Counted from the first letter of the stretch, positions 14,510 to 23,379 are shown. The stretch: DNA of 64,000 nucleotides from DASYXT01 sp035934555 (GCA_035934555.1 DASYXT010000122.1:1-64000), one strand, 5' to 3'. Numbers and translations are program-made. Notes: generated by a model from the sequence alone, not told the origin.

Positions 14510-15810
14510 CATACGGCGGCGGATGGGCATCTACGGGCCCAGGGATCCGCGGCCCATCGAGAAAGACGGAATCGACGTGACGGCGCTGAACGGCGTGCGG
14601 TCGCAATGGATGGATATCACGCCGGAAATGGCGGCGCGCTGGCTGAAGAATAATTTCCGCAACCGGCCGATTCGCTGGGACACAGTGAAGGCTTACGCGC
14701 GGGACATGCTGAACGGGAACTGGGTGCCGACGCACCAGGGCCTGGCGTTCAATGACCAGGACGCGCTGATAGACGGGCAACACCGGCTGCACGCGATCGT
14801 CATGGCCAAGATGACGGTGCGGATGATGGTGACGTTTGGCGTGCCGAGCAAAATCGACGGGAAAGAGATGACGACGATGGACGCGGTGGACCGCGGCGCG
14901 ACCAGGTCAGTGGGCGACCAGCTCACGATTCAGCATGGGCTGAAACACGGGAGCATCACGGCGTCGGTGTGCTCGGCGGTCGGCAGCTTGTGTTTTGGGG
15001 AGCGGACGCGGCGTTTGAGCGTGGGGGCAAACGCTGGAGATTTTGCGGGAGTTCGAGCCGGCGGTGAATTACGTGATCGAGCATCGGTCGAAAGCGCATG
15101 GATTGCGGAGCTCAGGCGTGCTGGCGGGATTTGCGTTTGCGCTGGCGACGGAAGAGGGGATTTGGGACGGCAAGACGCCGATCAATGACATGTTCGAGCG
15201 GCTCAACCAGGGCGAGCGGCTCGAGGATGAGTCGCCGATTAAAGCTCTGCGGGCGTTTTTGACGAGCGAAGAGGCGAAGCTATTGACCAGGTCGCTGGAC
15301 CGCGGGATGGCCGAACTGGTCTTGCAGGCGATTTTGCTCGAGCTGAAAGGCGCGAAGGTGAGCAAGCTGGAGATGGCGCTGGACGGCGCGAATCATTTTC
15401 GGGAGCTGCAGCGGGAACGGGCGGAGAAGGTGGCGGCGCTGTTCAAGCTGCCGGAGGTGAAAAAGCCGAGCGCGGCGGATATCGCGCCGCCGGCGGGGAA
15501 TCTGAACGGACTCCAGGCGGAATCCAAGAAGGCGGAGAAGCCGAGCTTGAGCAGGATTCTAGCGGTGGTGGAAAATCACTTTCGCATTGCGGAGGCGATC
15601 ATCAGGGGCAAAGGGACGGATCCGGATGTGGTATTGCCGCGCGCGATGTTCGTGACGCTGGCGCTAGGGTTTGGGTACCAGGAAGGGGCGATAGCGCCGA
15701 TTTTGAAGAGGAACGTCGCGCAGGTTTTGGAGCTGCAATGGCCGAAATCGAGGCGGTCTGAACGGCAGGAGAAAATATTCGAAAAGCTGCGCGAACGGCT
15801 GGGCGGCTAA
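14445..15810 (+). pseudogene. ParB/DGQHR-like phage protein, split by a frameshift in a G5 run
   Basis: The first frame (ATG 14445) has ITPEMAARWLKNNFRNRPIR, VKAYARDMLNGNW and LIDGQHRLHAIVMAK, the signature of phage proteins with a ParB/DGQHR-like domain. The coherent sequence stops making sense at 15023-15027 (GGGGG). It continues in the +1 frame as QTLEILREFEPAVNYVIEHR through a helical region to the stop at 15810 (C-terminal part KSRRSERQEKIFEKLRERLG). Removing one G restores a 454-residue protein. The second half includes a Pro/Lys linker and a winged-helix-like end. Either a sequencing indel or real inactivation; the separate downstream ORF would begin at 15043 only by default. Confidence 0.72.
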
Positions 15811-15883
15811 GGCCTGGCCTGGGTGGCGTAAAGGAAGATGCGGACGGCTTCGAGGGAGCTGCTGACGCGGAGGCCCCAGCCAT

Positions 15884-16396
15884 TCACTCGAACCTTTCCG
15901 GCCAAATGGCGCGGGCAATGGGCTCAAATTCCTGCCGGAATTTTTCAACGCCTTCAGCCGGCCAGTGCGTGATCGGATTCTTTTCGACGTATCCACGCAG
16001 CTTGCTGACGCGCAAGATTGCCTCTTGCCAGGAGGGCCAGCGCCGCGGCTCTTGCCGCTCTGTTTCGCCTTCGAGATCGCACAGCGCCAAAGCGGCCCTC
16101 AGGCTTTCGGCCTCTTTGAGTTGCGCGAGTTCTGGCGCGCGCGCGGCCAAAGCCATGTAGCGTTGCGCGCTCCTATCGGAGACCTTTGGACAATTTGCCC
16201 GCAACCACGGCAGCCAAAGACCATGCGCGCAACGCGCTTTCGCCTCGATGAGGTCCTGGCCCTGCAACAGCACTTCGCAAAGCGTGTCATTGGCGCTTTG
16301 GACCGTTCGCTTGCGCAGGACCTGGATGGCATCCTCGCGATCATTGATCCGGCGGGATAAAGCCTGAAGTTTGGCATGGTCGGGAGGGCTTTTCAT
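15884..16396 (-). CDS. DUF3102-like phage protein
   Basis: A protein of 170 residues from ATG 16396. After a helical start (SRRINDREDAIQVLRKRTVQ) it has LLQGQDLIEAKARCAHGLWL followed by WLRANCPKVSDRSAQRYMALA, the core of DUF3102-type phage proteins that precede a DNA-binding part. The C-terminus contains paired Trp residues. It is leftward, opposite to its neighbours, and its start overlaps the stop of the next leftward gene (ATGA at 16393-16396). Possibly regulatory. It converges on the ParB-like gene, with 73 bp between. Confidence 0.72.
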   Translation of the reverse strand: MKSPPDHAKLQALSRRINDREDAIQVLRKRTVQSANDTLCEVLLQGQDLIEAKARCAHGLWLPWLRANCPKVSDRSAQRYMALAARAPELAQLKEAESLRAALALCDLEGETERQEPRRWPSWQEAILRVSKLRGYVEKNPITHWPAEGVEKFRQEFEPIARAIWPERFE

Positions 16397-16779
16397 GGGC
16401 GCATGTGCGGCGTGCGAATCTTGAAAACCGTTTTGAAGTGGTCATGCCATCGCCCTAGCGATTGTTTTTTCATGCCGAAGCCGGTCGCCAGTTCGGTCAA
16501 GCTCATCGGGCGAAGTTCTTTGAGGAAAATCCAACAGATGATAATTGCGCGGATTTTGAGGCCTTCGGAATTCTTCATTCCATTCTGCCAAATCCAGGAC
16601 AACAGGACGCGCAGCACGACCAACGCGCGGTCCACCTCTTGCTGAGAGAATTCCGAAAGGTCGGATTCGGGCTGATGGCCGAAGACGTCCTCATCGACTT
16701 GGTTGTAATCAAATTGACTCGCCGGAACGGGGCGGCCGTCCTCTTCGTGGGCGTACTCGCCTGGCTGGTCGCCGATCAT
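16393..16779 (-). CDS. HTH-containing phage regulator (putative)
   Basis: A protein of 128 residues from ATG 16779. The N-terminal 45 residues are acidic and probably disordered. Residues about 50-88 form helices (DRALVVLRVLLSWIWQNGMK), and residues about 91-118 fit a helix-turn-helix (MSLTELATGFGMKKQSLGRW) ending HDHFKTVFKIRTPHMRP. Coupled by ATGA to the DUF3102-like gene. It is a candidate repressor or activator acting from the leftward trio; no family name is certain. Confidence 0.65.
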   Translation of the reverse strand: MIGDQPGEYAHEEDGRPVPASQFDYNQVDEDVFGHQPESDLSEFSQQEVDRALVVLRVLLSWIWQNGMKNSEGLKIRAIIICWIFLKELRPMSLTELATGFGMKKQSLGRWHDHFKTVFKIRTPHMRP

Positions 16780-16785
16780 TGGACC

Positions 16786-17169
16786 TCAAACCAGCGGCTT
16801 GAATTTCTTCACGGCCAGGTCGCGCTGGTACTGCTGGTAGAGTTCGGGCTTTTCTGAGTGGAACAGGGTGGAATCGAATTTCCGCATTCGCGCGATTTCG
16901 ATCATCACCACGTCGTCGATGTGCACCAATTCCCCAATTGGGAGCTTGTCGATATCAACCTCCCGCTTATCCCTTAACCACTTGGCGATGGTCTCCTTGG
17001 CGGCCTCGGAAGCTCTCTTCGCCTCGGCCATTGCATCGTTGGCGCGGTCCAGGCTGATAGCAGCCTTTTGGAGGGATTCGAGTTCTTCAGCCGCCGGTAT
17101 GAAGGTTTTCACCAGAGGGCGATTGTGAAGCAACAGATCAAAGCAGCGTAAGTGGCCTTTATAGGCCAT
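16786..17169 (-). CDS. Leftward phage protein with coiled coil, unknown
   Basis: A protein of 127 residues from ATG 17169, first gene of the leftward trio. Residues about 24-70 form a long helix (AAEELESLQKAAISLDRAND then AKRASEAAKETIAKWLRDKR), with a small beta part after (IGELVHIDDVVMIEIARMRK). It ends 6 bp before the next start. Divergent from the LuxR-type gene across a 52-bp gap with a palindrome. Function unknown. Confidence 0.65.
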   Translation of the reverse strand: MAYKGHLRCFDLLLHNRPLVKTFIPAAEELESLQKAAISLDRANDAMAEAKRASEAAKETIAKWLRDKREVDIDKLPIGELVHIDDVVMIEIARMRKFDSTLFHSEKPELYQQYQRDLAVKKFKPLV

Positions 17170-17178
17170 CGCCCCAAT

Positions 17179-17190
17179 GGGCTATAGCCC
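17179..17190. promoter_or_regulatory. 12-bp perfect palindrome between divergent genes
   Basis: GGGCTATAGCCC is a perfect palindrome in the 52-bp gap between the leftward trio and the LuxR-type gene. It is a good operator candidate for the LuxR-type product or for the HTH protein of the trio. Confidence 0.5.
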
Positions 17191-17221
17191 TTGTGAGGCA
17201 AAATGATTATTCTTTCTTTCG

Positions 17222-17476
17222 ATGTTGGCAGCGGTCGCATTGTCCCGGGGCTCCCGGTCGAGCGGGAAAGCCCTTAGCCCGCGTGAAAGGCAAGTCATGC
17301 AGGGCCGGGCGTCGGGGCTCGCTTACAAGCAAATCGCGCTGATTCTCAAAATCAGTCCTCATACGGTTAAGCACCACGTCTCGCGCTCGCTGCGCAAGCT
17401 CGACGTCGAGTGTAGCCTGCAGGCCGTCTCGCTCTTCTTGAAGCAGCCCGGCACTCCCTCAATCAAAAAGGCCTGA
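17222..17476 (+). CDS. LuxR-type HTH regulator (candidate late-gene activator)
   Basis: A protein of 84 residues from ATG 17222. Residues 18-70 are a complete GerE/LuxR helix-turn-helix: LSPRERQVMQGRASGLAYKQ, IALILKISPHTVKHHVSRSL, RKLDVECSLQAVSLF. No receiver or ligand-binding domain is present, so it is a stand-alone DNA-binding unit. It is the last gene before the terminase and the whole late operon, the position where many phages place a late activator. This role is inferred from position. Confidence 0.82.
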   Translation: MLAAVALSRGSRSSGKALSPRERQVMQGRASGLAYKQIALILKISPHTVKHHVSRSLRKLDVECSLQAVSLFLKQPGTPSIKKA

Positions 17477-17727
17477 ACGCCTCCAGGTCTAAACCAAGGC
17501 TCTCATGCGGCACCGTCTCCGCCGTCGCGTCCCATAAGCCAAGCGGGAGCGGAATTAGGCCCAATAAAGCAATGCCCAACCCCCCCACCCCCCGGTAAGG
17601 AATCTATTAGGGTCGGCGGCGAAAAAGCAGGTTACCAACCTCGCGTTGGATGCGCATGAGTGGCGTTCGGATTTCGCATTTCAGTTTCAAAATTCGGAAT
17701 CCTCTTTTGACGACCCTCGTCTGTTGA
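17477..17727. other. Gap before the terminase genes (candidate late promoter or cos region)
   Basis: A 251-bp gap with no gene. It holds a C-rich tract (17580-17594, CCCCCCC-A-CCCCCC) and short AT-rich patches. In lambda-type phages the cos site and packaging signals lie just upstream of the small terminase gene, so cos could be here. No cos sequence is recognised. Confidence 0.4.
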
Positions 17728-18219
17728 ATGAGCAAGGCCACGCCCGCCGACACAATCTCCGGTGATGAGCTGTGCGAGATAACCGGGCTGACCGACCGCC
17801 GGCATCGCCAGCTCGCCACCGAAGGCTATTTCCCGTCACCGCGCAAGGGGCGATACAAGTTGCATGAAACGTTGGCCGGATTATTCCGTTTCTTTCGCGA
17901 ACAATTGCACAGCAAAGAGGACAGCCTCGCCGTCGAGCGCAAGGCGGCCGTGCACGCCAAGCGCATCAAGCTCGAAACCGAAACGGCGATCCTCAAAGGT
18001 CTCTATGTGGAACGCGAACAAATCGCGCCGCTGTTGCGCAACCTGGCGCTGCGGCAGCGAGCCGAGCTTAAGAACAAACTGGAGAACGAACTGCCGGCAA
18101 AGCTCGCCGGCCAGGACCCGCTGCAGATACAGGAACGCCTGGCACGCACGGTCGACGAGCTCTGCAGCATTTTCAAGAACGCCACTGCCGAATGGGTCGA
18201 ACCTCCAAAGAAGAAGTAG
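17728..18219 (+). CDS. Terminase small subunit (Nu1-like)
   Basis: A protein of 163 residues from ATG 17728. Residues 10-55 form the winged helix of the lambda Nu1 type (GDELCEITGLTDRRHRQLAT then KGRYKLHETLAGLFRFFRE). A long helix (LAVERKAAVHAKRIKLETET) and a C-terminal part likely to contact the large subunit follow. Small terminases recognise cos/pac DNA and recruit the large subunit. The 3' end overlaps the large-subunit gene by 28 bp, supporting coupling. Size is close to lambda gpNu1 (181 residues). Confidence 0.9.
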   Translation: MSKATPADTISGDELCEITGLTDRRHRQLATEGYFPSPRKGRYKLHETLAGLFRFFREQLHSKEDSLAVERKAAVHAKRIKLETETAILKGLYVEREQIAPLLRNLALRQRAELKNKLENELPAKLAGQDPLQIQERLARTVDELCSIFKNATAEWVEPPKKK

Positions 18220-20126
18220 ATAACGAGGTCGAGCAGATGCGGCTGGAAACGCTGCGTTGCATTTTCGAATCTTATCGGTCGGGATGGGAGCTCCCGTTTC
18301 GCGGAGAGATTTACGAATACGGCCGCCAGATTGACCTCCAAAACGGATACGCCATCAAGGGCCCGTTCGAGGTCGAAAGGTCCAAGTACCTGCTTGCCCC
18401 GTTCCGCGCGCTGCGCAATCCGCGCGTCCGGCAAGTCGTCATCCTTAAAGCCGTGCAAACCGGTGGCAGCCTGGTCGCGGATATTTGGGTGCCTTATATC
18501 ATCAGGTGGGATCCCGGAGATTTGCTCTGGCTCTTCCAAGACGATGATTTCGCCGGCAAGTATATGGATGAGAGATTCATTCCCGGGTGTTTGAAGCGCG
18601 CGCCGGGCATAGTTGAAATGCTGAGCGCAAATGGGAAGTTCGCGCTGCAGCGCAAGCAGTTCCTCCTGCCGCTGATGTCCGCTTTAATCGGAGGCCTCAA
18701 CGAAGGAAATGTTCAGTCCCTTTCAAAGCGGTACGTGATTGTCACGGAGGCCTGGATGGCCAAGTCCAACGGCCTTATTAGCCAGGCCAAAGCCCGCACG
18801 ACCGCGTTTCCCTATACCTCAAAGGTTTTGATCGAGAGCCAGGCCGGCGTCGAGGGCGAAGACCTCGACATCGAATGGAAGAGCTCCTCCCAGCAGGTCC
18901 TGCACTGGAACTGTCCCGAGTGCGGGTTTGCGCAACCATTCGAGTTCTCGCGCAAACGTGACGACGGCAGTTGGTCCGGGATGAAATGGGATACCAACGA
19001 TCTGACCTGCCCGAACGGCGAATGGAACTATGACCTGGTCGGCCAGACCGCGCGCTACGAATGCTATAAATGCCGGTGTCGCATCGAGGACCGGCCACAC
19101 ATCCGCCGGCAGTTAAACGACTCGTATCATTACGCGGCGACCAACCCGCGGGCCGAAGCCGGCGTCGAGGGCTTCACCTGGCCGGCTGAGGCCAACCAGG
19201 ACATCTCCTTTGCATCGCAGGTCGTCAAATACCTCAAGGCGAAGGATCAGGATGAGAGGCACGGGTACCGGCTGCCGCTTCAGGAATGGTATCAGAAGCA
19301 GCGCGCCAAGGCGTGGAACCCGAACCTGACGATGGACATCAAGCGCGCAGCTTATGAGCCCTATGACGTCTCATCGAGCTGGCCGGAGGAGGCTTATCGA
19401 TTCCTCTTCGTGGACTGCCAGAAGGACCTAAAGGAATTCTGGTACCAGGTGCGCGCGGTCGCCATGTCTGGAGAGAGCCGGCAACTGGCGCGCGGAAAAA
19501 CCGAAAACTGGGATGAGCTGGCCAAGCTGCAAGAGTTTTGGAAAATCAAGGACCAGCAGGTTTTCGTAGACGGCGGCTACGAACAAACGAGAGTGGCGGC
19601 CGAGTGCGTCCGACACGGCCACGTCGGCCAGGTCAAAACCGCTCAGGGCGTAAAAAAGATTTGGCTCTGCTGGACGATTCTCAAGGGGTCGAAGCTGGAA
19701 ACCTTCACCCACGCCAATCCCAAGACCAAGCTCAAGGAACAGCGGATTTATTCACGCATGGATTGGATTAATCCGAACCTGGGGAAACGCCGCACCGGGT
19801 TGCTCGTTCCTTTCTACAATTGGTCCAATCTCGGCGTTAAGGACATTCTGCGGCGGTACCGGGACCAGGACAAAGCCCCGAAGTTCCTGGCGCTGCCTGA
19901 TGATGAGCCGCCGACAAATGTGTGGTCTTACACGGCCCAGATGAATTCTGAAATACGGGAGCAGGTATATGACGACAAAGGTGTAAAGGTATCCATCTGG
20001 CGCCCCATCGCGCGCCGGCCAAACCATTATTGGGACCTGGAGGCGATGTTCATCGCCGTATGCGGCATTGTGGGGATTATCGGCGGTGGCGAGCTCGACC
20101 AGGTGGAGCTGCCGGCTACGGCGTAA
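18192..20126 (+). CDS. Terminase large subunit (GpA-like)
   Basis: A protein of 644 residues, the usual length for lambda gpA-type terminases. The ATPase region begins with KAVQTGGSLVADIWVPYIIR (a Q-motif/Walker A-like P-loop variant) and QDDDFAGKYMDERF; a Walker B-like strand is YVIVTEAW. A zinc-like insertion has CPECGFAQP and CYKCRCR (about residues 240-300), as in GpA homologues. The nuclease half contains FLFVDCQKDLKEFWYQV and FVDGGYEQTRVAAECVRH with acidic residues suited to metal binding. It packages DNA from concatemers. Strong match by motif order and location. Confidence 0.93.
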   Translation: MGRTSKEEVDNEVEQMRLETLRCIFESYRSGWELPFRGEIYEYGRQIDLQNGYAIKGPFEVERSKYLLAPFRALRNPRVRQVVILKAVQTGGSLVADIWVPYIIRWDPGDLLWLFQDDDFAGKYMDERFIPGCLKRAPGIVEMLSANGKFALQRKQFLLPLMSALIGGLNEGNVQSLSKRYVIVTEAWMAKSNGLISQAKARTTAFPYTSKVLIESQAGVEGEDLDIEWKSSSQQVLHWNCPECGFAQPFEFSRKRDDGSWSGMKWDTNDLTCPNGEWNYDLVGQTARYECYKCRCRIEDRPHIRRQLNDSYHYAATNPRAEAGVEGFTWPAEANQDISFASQVVKYLKAKDQDERHGYRLPLQEWYQKQRAKAWNPNLTMDIKRAAYEPYDVSSSWPEEAYRFLFVDCQKDLKEFWYQVRAVAMSGESRQLARGKTENWDELAKLQEFWKIKDQQVFVDGGYEQTRVAAECVRHGHVGQVKTAQGVKKIWLCWTILKGSKLETFTHANPKTKLKEQRIYSRMDWINPNLGKRRTGLLVPFYNWSNLGVKDILRRYRDQDKAPKFLALPDDEPPTNVWSYTAQMNSEIREQVYDDKGVKVSIWRPIARRPNHYWDLEAMFIAVCGIVGIIGGGELDQVELPATA

Positions 20127-20127
20127 G

Positions 20128-20400
20128 TCAAGAATCCGCCACGCGTGGCGGATTTGAATCTGCGGCCGCGCGCATCCGATCAAACCAGGCAGCGCGCTCC
20201 GTCCGATTCCGGGCTTTAATCACCGGCATGGGAAGATCGAGCTGCGTTGGCTTCGGCGCCGGCAATGGCAGAATCCGAATAATCCTCCACCGGGCGCCGA
20301 CGGGCTCAAAGGCCTGCAGGTAATGGCCCGTGGCGCGGGCCTCGGCCGATATGCGGGCGAAATCCTCTTCTGAAACCGGCTCGGGCTTAACGCGTCGCAT
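20128..20400 (-). CDS. Leftward small protein inserted in the late operon
   Basis: A protein of 90 residues from ATG 20400, reading against the late genes. It has an N-terminal helix (VSEEDFARISAEARATGHYL) and a Pro-rich middle. It overlaps by 14 bp the end of the leftward gene above it. The pair lies between terminase and gpW-like gene, a typical place for moron genes expressed in the lysogen. No family recognised. Confidence 0.55.
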   Translation of the reverse strand: MRRVKPEPVSEEDFARISAEARATGHYLQAFEPVGARWRIIRILPLPAPKPTQLDLPMPVIKARNRTERAAWFDRMRAAADSNPPRVADS

Positions 20401-20659
20401 AGCCCGATTCCAGCCCAGTATTGGTGTCCAGGCAGGTAACGGTGAAGAACTGGGCTCGAGCAGACACCGGGAGGGTGACCTCCAGGTCCGTGACGTTGGT
20501 CAGAAGCGGCCATTGCCGCATCGGCAACGTCAGGTTGGTTGTGCCGTAAACGTTGTATGAGTAAGGGCCTGGCGCGTGAGTCCAGATGAGGGTTACCATT
20601 GAAAACGCCGCACTGGCGCCAAGGGGGATTAAAAGGAGCAGCAGCAACGCAAGCTTCAT
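20387..20659 (-). CDS. Leftward secreted fibronectin-like small protein
   Basis: A protein of 90 residues from ATG 20659. The signal peptide MKLALLLLLLIPLGASAAFS is followed by a short beta domain: VTLIWTHAPGPYSYNVYGTT, then LTNVTDLEVTLPVSARAQFF and TVTCLDTNTGLES. This looks like a single fibronectin type III-like module, of the kind frequent in verrucomicrobial secreted proteins. It lies antisense to the late operon together with the gene at 20128, suggesting an independently expressed moron acting outside the cytoplasm. Confidence 0.65.
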   Translation of the reverse strand: MKLALLLLLLIPLGASAAFSMVTLIWTHAPGPYSYNVYGTTNLTLPMRQWPLLTNVTDLEVTLPVSARAQFFTVTCLDTNTGLESGYATR

Positions 20660-20704
20660 GGGCAGGCGGCTCTGTCAACCGGTTGACTTGCCGCTATTCC
20701 TGAA

Positions 20705-20971
20705 ATGCCGCTGGACTATTATCCGCAAAAGAGCACGGCCGACCTCTTGGTCATTCTGGCTAGTCTGCAGAACCGGCAGACCAAGGGCGCTATCACCGAG
20801 GTCAGCGCCGCCGGCGTGCGCACCGTCAAGGAGGTGGGGCTTAGCAATTCCAGGGTCGAGGTCGAGCTCAGGCGCGTGCTTTATTCACTGCATTTGCGGC
20901 AGCCGGAGCAGTACGACGATCCCTACGCCGCCCGGATCCGCAGGGTTAGGGCCCGCTACATCTTTTCATGA
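20705..20971 (+). CDS. gpW-like head-tail joining protein (putative)
   Basis: A protein of 88 residues from ATG 20705, overlapping the portal start (ATGA). Its position between large terminase and portal is that of lambda gpW. The sequence is small, mixed helical (STADLLVILASLQNRQTKGA then VEVELRRVLYSLHLRQPEQY) with a basic C-terminus. Lambda gpW is 68 residues. The family match rests mainly on size and location. Confidence 0.6.
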   Translation: MPLDYYPQKSTADLLVILASLQNRQTKGAITEVSAAGVRTVKEVGLSNSRVEVELRRVLYSLHLRQPEQYDDPYAARIRRVRARYIFS

Positions 20972-22542
20972 GCCGTTTGCCCACGCCCGGCCTGCGCAAA
21001 AGCACCCTTGTCGACCAGCACGGTCGCCCGATGGCCTATTGGCAGTATCCGAGCCCGCGCTGGAATCTGCGCCAGTACAAGCCGCGGTTCTGGCTGGCCG
21101 GCGACACCAAGGTCAACGTATCCGCATACGACCGCTGGGAAATGGTCAATTACTCGCGCCAGCTCCGGTCACAGATCGACGTGCTGGACACCGCTATCAC
21201 CCAGAAAAACAGTTGGGCTTTCGGCGACGCCTGGGAACCGCACTACTGTGGCCAAAACGCCAAATGGGGCCAGGAAGCTGAAGAATTCCTCCGGTACCAG
21301 TTCTACCCGATGTGCAATGTCCGAGGACCGCTCTACCACTTTAAGCGGAGCCTCTCCATATCAGGCATGGCTTGGGATACCGACGGCGACGATCTGATGA
21401 TCCTCACCGAGACCGAGAACCATTTTCCACAACTCGCGTTTTATTCCTGCATGCGCATCGGCTGGGGCGGCCAACTCTCTGGGGTCCATCGGCAGGCTGA
21501 CTTTGTCCAGGAAGGCCCGTTCGACGGCGCCAAAATCTTCGACGGCATCATCATGGACCGTAATGGGCGCATGATCGGCGTGCGCGTCGTGGATGAGGAT
21601 GGCAACGTCAGTGACCTATCGAGCTTCAATGCCGACCTGGCTTATGAGCCGGTCTGGTCCGACCAGGGCCGCGGCATTCCCCGCATTGCTGTCTCGCTTT
21701 TGCGCTGGATGAATTTGCAGGATATCGACGAATTCCTGCAGCGCGGGATGAAACGGGCGGCCGCCATCGGGCTCAAGTTCAAAACCGAAGAAGGCGAGGC
21801 CGGCGTTGGCAATGAGGTCATCACCAGCGAAGTCGACCAGGACGTCCCGGCCGGCAATGACACAACCGAAACAGGCGGTAACACACCGAAGGTCTATTAT
21901 GAAGAAATCGAAGGTGGCGAGGCCTACTTTTTCAATTCAACTACCGGTGAGGACGTTGAGGAGTTCCGGTTTCAGAATCCCCATCCGAACAGCGAGGCCT
22001 TCATTGAGCGGCTTACCCGAGGCTCCCTGGCCAGTGTGGGTTGGTTTTATGAGCTCCTTGATCTTAACCAGACGGGCCGGGCGCCAAGCCGTCTTCTCTG
22101 TGATCTCGCCAATCAGTCGATCTGGAGCCGCCAGGCTGCCGGCGAACTGAGAGCCCGGCGCGCCGTAGTCTACGCCTTGGCCAAGGCCATGAAGCATGGC
22201 TTCATCTCGCGCAACGACGATGGGATGGATCCATACCTCTGGGAGTTCGGGCTGCCAAAGCAAGTCTCGGTCGATGCCGGCAACGACGAGCAAGCCGACC
22301 GCGAGAACCTAAAGATTGGTACCACGAGCAAAGCGATACTCGCGCAGAAGCGCGGACTTCATTGGAAACAGATTCTCCGGCAGCGGCACGAAGAGATCAT
22401 CGCCAACGCCGTCGAAGCCGCGGATATCGAAAAGGATACTGCAGGCAAGATCACGTTCGAAAAGGCCATGGAGCTGCTCGAGCAGCGCTCGGCCAATCCA
22501 CAGAGCCGCGGCGGAGCCCGAGAAAACAATGCCAAAACTTAA
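20968..22542 (+). CDS. Portal protein (lambda gpB family)
   Basis: A protein of 524 residues, close to lambda gpB (533). It shows the expected order: basic N-terminus, an alpha/beta wing (YDRWEMVNYSRQLRSQIDVL), a clip region with SISGMAWDTDGDDLMILTET, and the crown or tunnel-loop part with RMNLQ-like segments and ATGEDVEEFRFQNPHPNSEA. The phage_portal_2-type features include VDEDGNVSDLSS and GWFYELLDLNQTGRAPSRLL. It forms the dodecameric entry ring for DNA in the capsid. Neighbours are terminase/gpW-like upstream and S49 protease downstream, as in lambda. Confidence 0.92.
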   Translation: MSRLPTPGLRKSTLVDQHGRPMAYWQYPSPRWNLRQYKPRFWLAGDTKVNVSAYDRWEMVNYSRQLRSQIDVLDTAITQKNSWAFGDAWEPHYCGQNAKWGQEAEEFLRYQFYPMCNVRGPLYHFKRSLSISGMAWDTDGDDLMILTETENHFPQLAFYSCMRIGWGGQLSGVHRQADFVQEGPFDGAKIFDGIIMDRNGRMIGVRVVDEDGNVSDLSSFNADLAYEPVWSDQGRGIPRIAVSLLRWMNLQDIDEFLQRGMKRAAAIGLKFKTEEGEAGVGNEVITSEVDQDVPAGNDTTETGGNTPKVYYEEIEGGEAYFFNSTTGEDVEEFRFQNPHPNSEAFIERLTRGSLASVGWFYELLDLNQTGRAPSRLLCDLANQSIWSRQAAGELRARRAVVYALAKAMKHGFISRNDDGMDPYLWEFGLPKQVSVDAGNDEQADRENLKIGTTSKAILAQKRGLHWKQILRQRHEEIIANAVEAADIEKDTAGKITFEKAMELLEQRSANPQSRGGARENNAKT

Positions 22543-22545
22543 ATT

Positions 22546-23355
22546 ATGAAATTCCCAAAGCTGCTCTCTGAGGAGCTGCTCCTGATTACCCCTCCCGGCT
22601 ACGCGCGACTGGCCCTCAACTTCAATCAAGCCGGCAATTTGATGATTGTGGACCAGGCTAAACGGGAGGCGATAACACCGTATGGGACCGAATTGGATAT
22701 TGGCCAGATGGAAATCATCGACGGCGTCGCCGTGGTGCCGATTACTGGCCTGATCGGCAAAGGGCTCGATGCGTATGACAAATTTTGGGGAGCCACCGAC
22801 GTGGACGACGTGGACGATGACCTCGATGAGGCTGAGGACGATGACCAGGTCCGCGCCATCCTCCTGGATATCGACAGTCCGGGGGGTATGGTGACCGGAA
22901 CCCCTGAACTCGCCGACCGTATTCAAGCGGTCAACAAACCCATTTTCGCGTTTACTGCCGGGCAGGCCTGCAGCGCCGCTTACTGGTTGGCGGCGGCATG
23001 TGATGGCATCTTCGCTACTCGTTCGGCCGACATCGGCTGCATCGGCGTTTATTCAACGTTTCTGGACCTGTCCGAAATGGCAAAGAAGTTGGGAATTAAG
23101 GTCCAAGTGTTCTCGAGCGGCGCATATAAGGGAATGGGAATGCCCGGTACGTCGCTCAGCTCAGCCCAGCAGCAAATGATCCAGGAGCGCATCATGGAGA
23201 TCGCCCAGATGTTCTATGACCATGTGCAAGCGGCCAGGCCTGATGTGATCGATGACGATATGCAGGGTCAATGGTTCAAGGGCGCCGCCGCGGCCGCGCG
23301 CGGGCTCATCGACCAGGTTGTCAGCGATCGGGACCAGGTCCTGGCAATGCTATGA
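22546..23355 (+). CDS. Capsid maturation protease (S49/SppA family)
   Basis: A protein of 269 residues, ClpP/crotonase fold. VVPITGLIGKG (about 63-73) and VRAILLDIDSPGGMVTGTPE precede the nucleophile Ser in AGQACSAAYWLAAACD (about 138-153) and the general base Lys in FSSGAYKGMGMPGTSLS. This is the Ser-Lys dyad arrangement of S49 phage proteases like lambda gpC. It probably cleaves scaffold and capsid or portal tails in procapsids. It lies between portal and scaffold-like genes, as expected. Three bases separate it from the portal stop. Confidence 0.92.
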   Translation: MKFPKLLSEELLLITPPGYARLALNFNQAGNLMIVDQAKREAITPYGTELDIGQMEIIDGVAVVPITGLIGKGLDAYDKFWGATDVDDVDDDLDEAEDDDQVRAILLDIDSPGGMVTGTPELADRIQAVNKPIFAFTAGQACSAAYWLAAACDGIFATRSADIGCIGVYSTFLDLSEMAKKLGIKVQVFSSGAYKGMGMPGTSLSSAQQQMIQERIMEIAQMFYDHVQAARPDVIDDDMQGQWFKGAAAAARGLIDQVVSDRDQVLAML

Positions 23356-23379
23356 CGTTGACAAGCCCGGACTGCTGAA

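Noticed and set aside
15043..15810. Independent gene starting at 15043
   Set aside because: Its sequence is the direct continuation of the 14445 frame after a one-base shift; treated as one broken gene.
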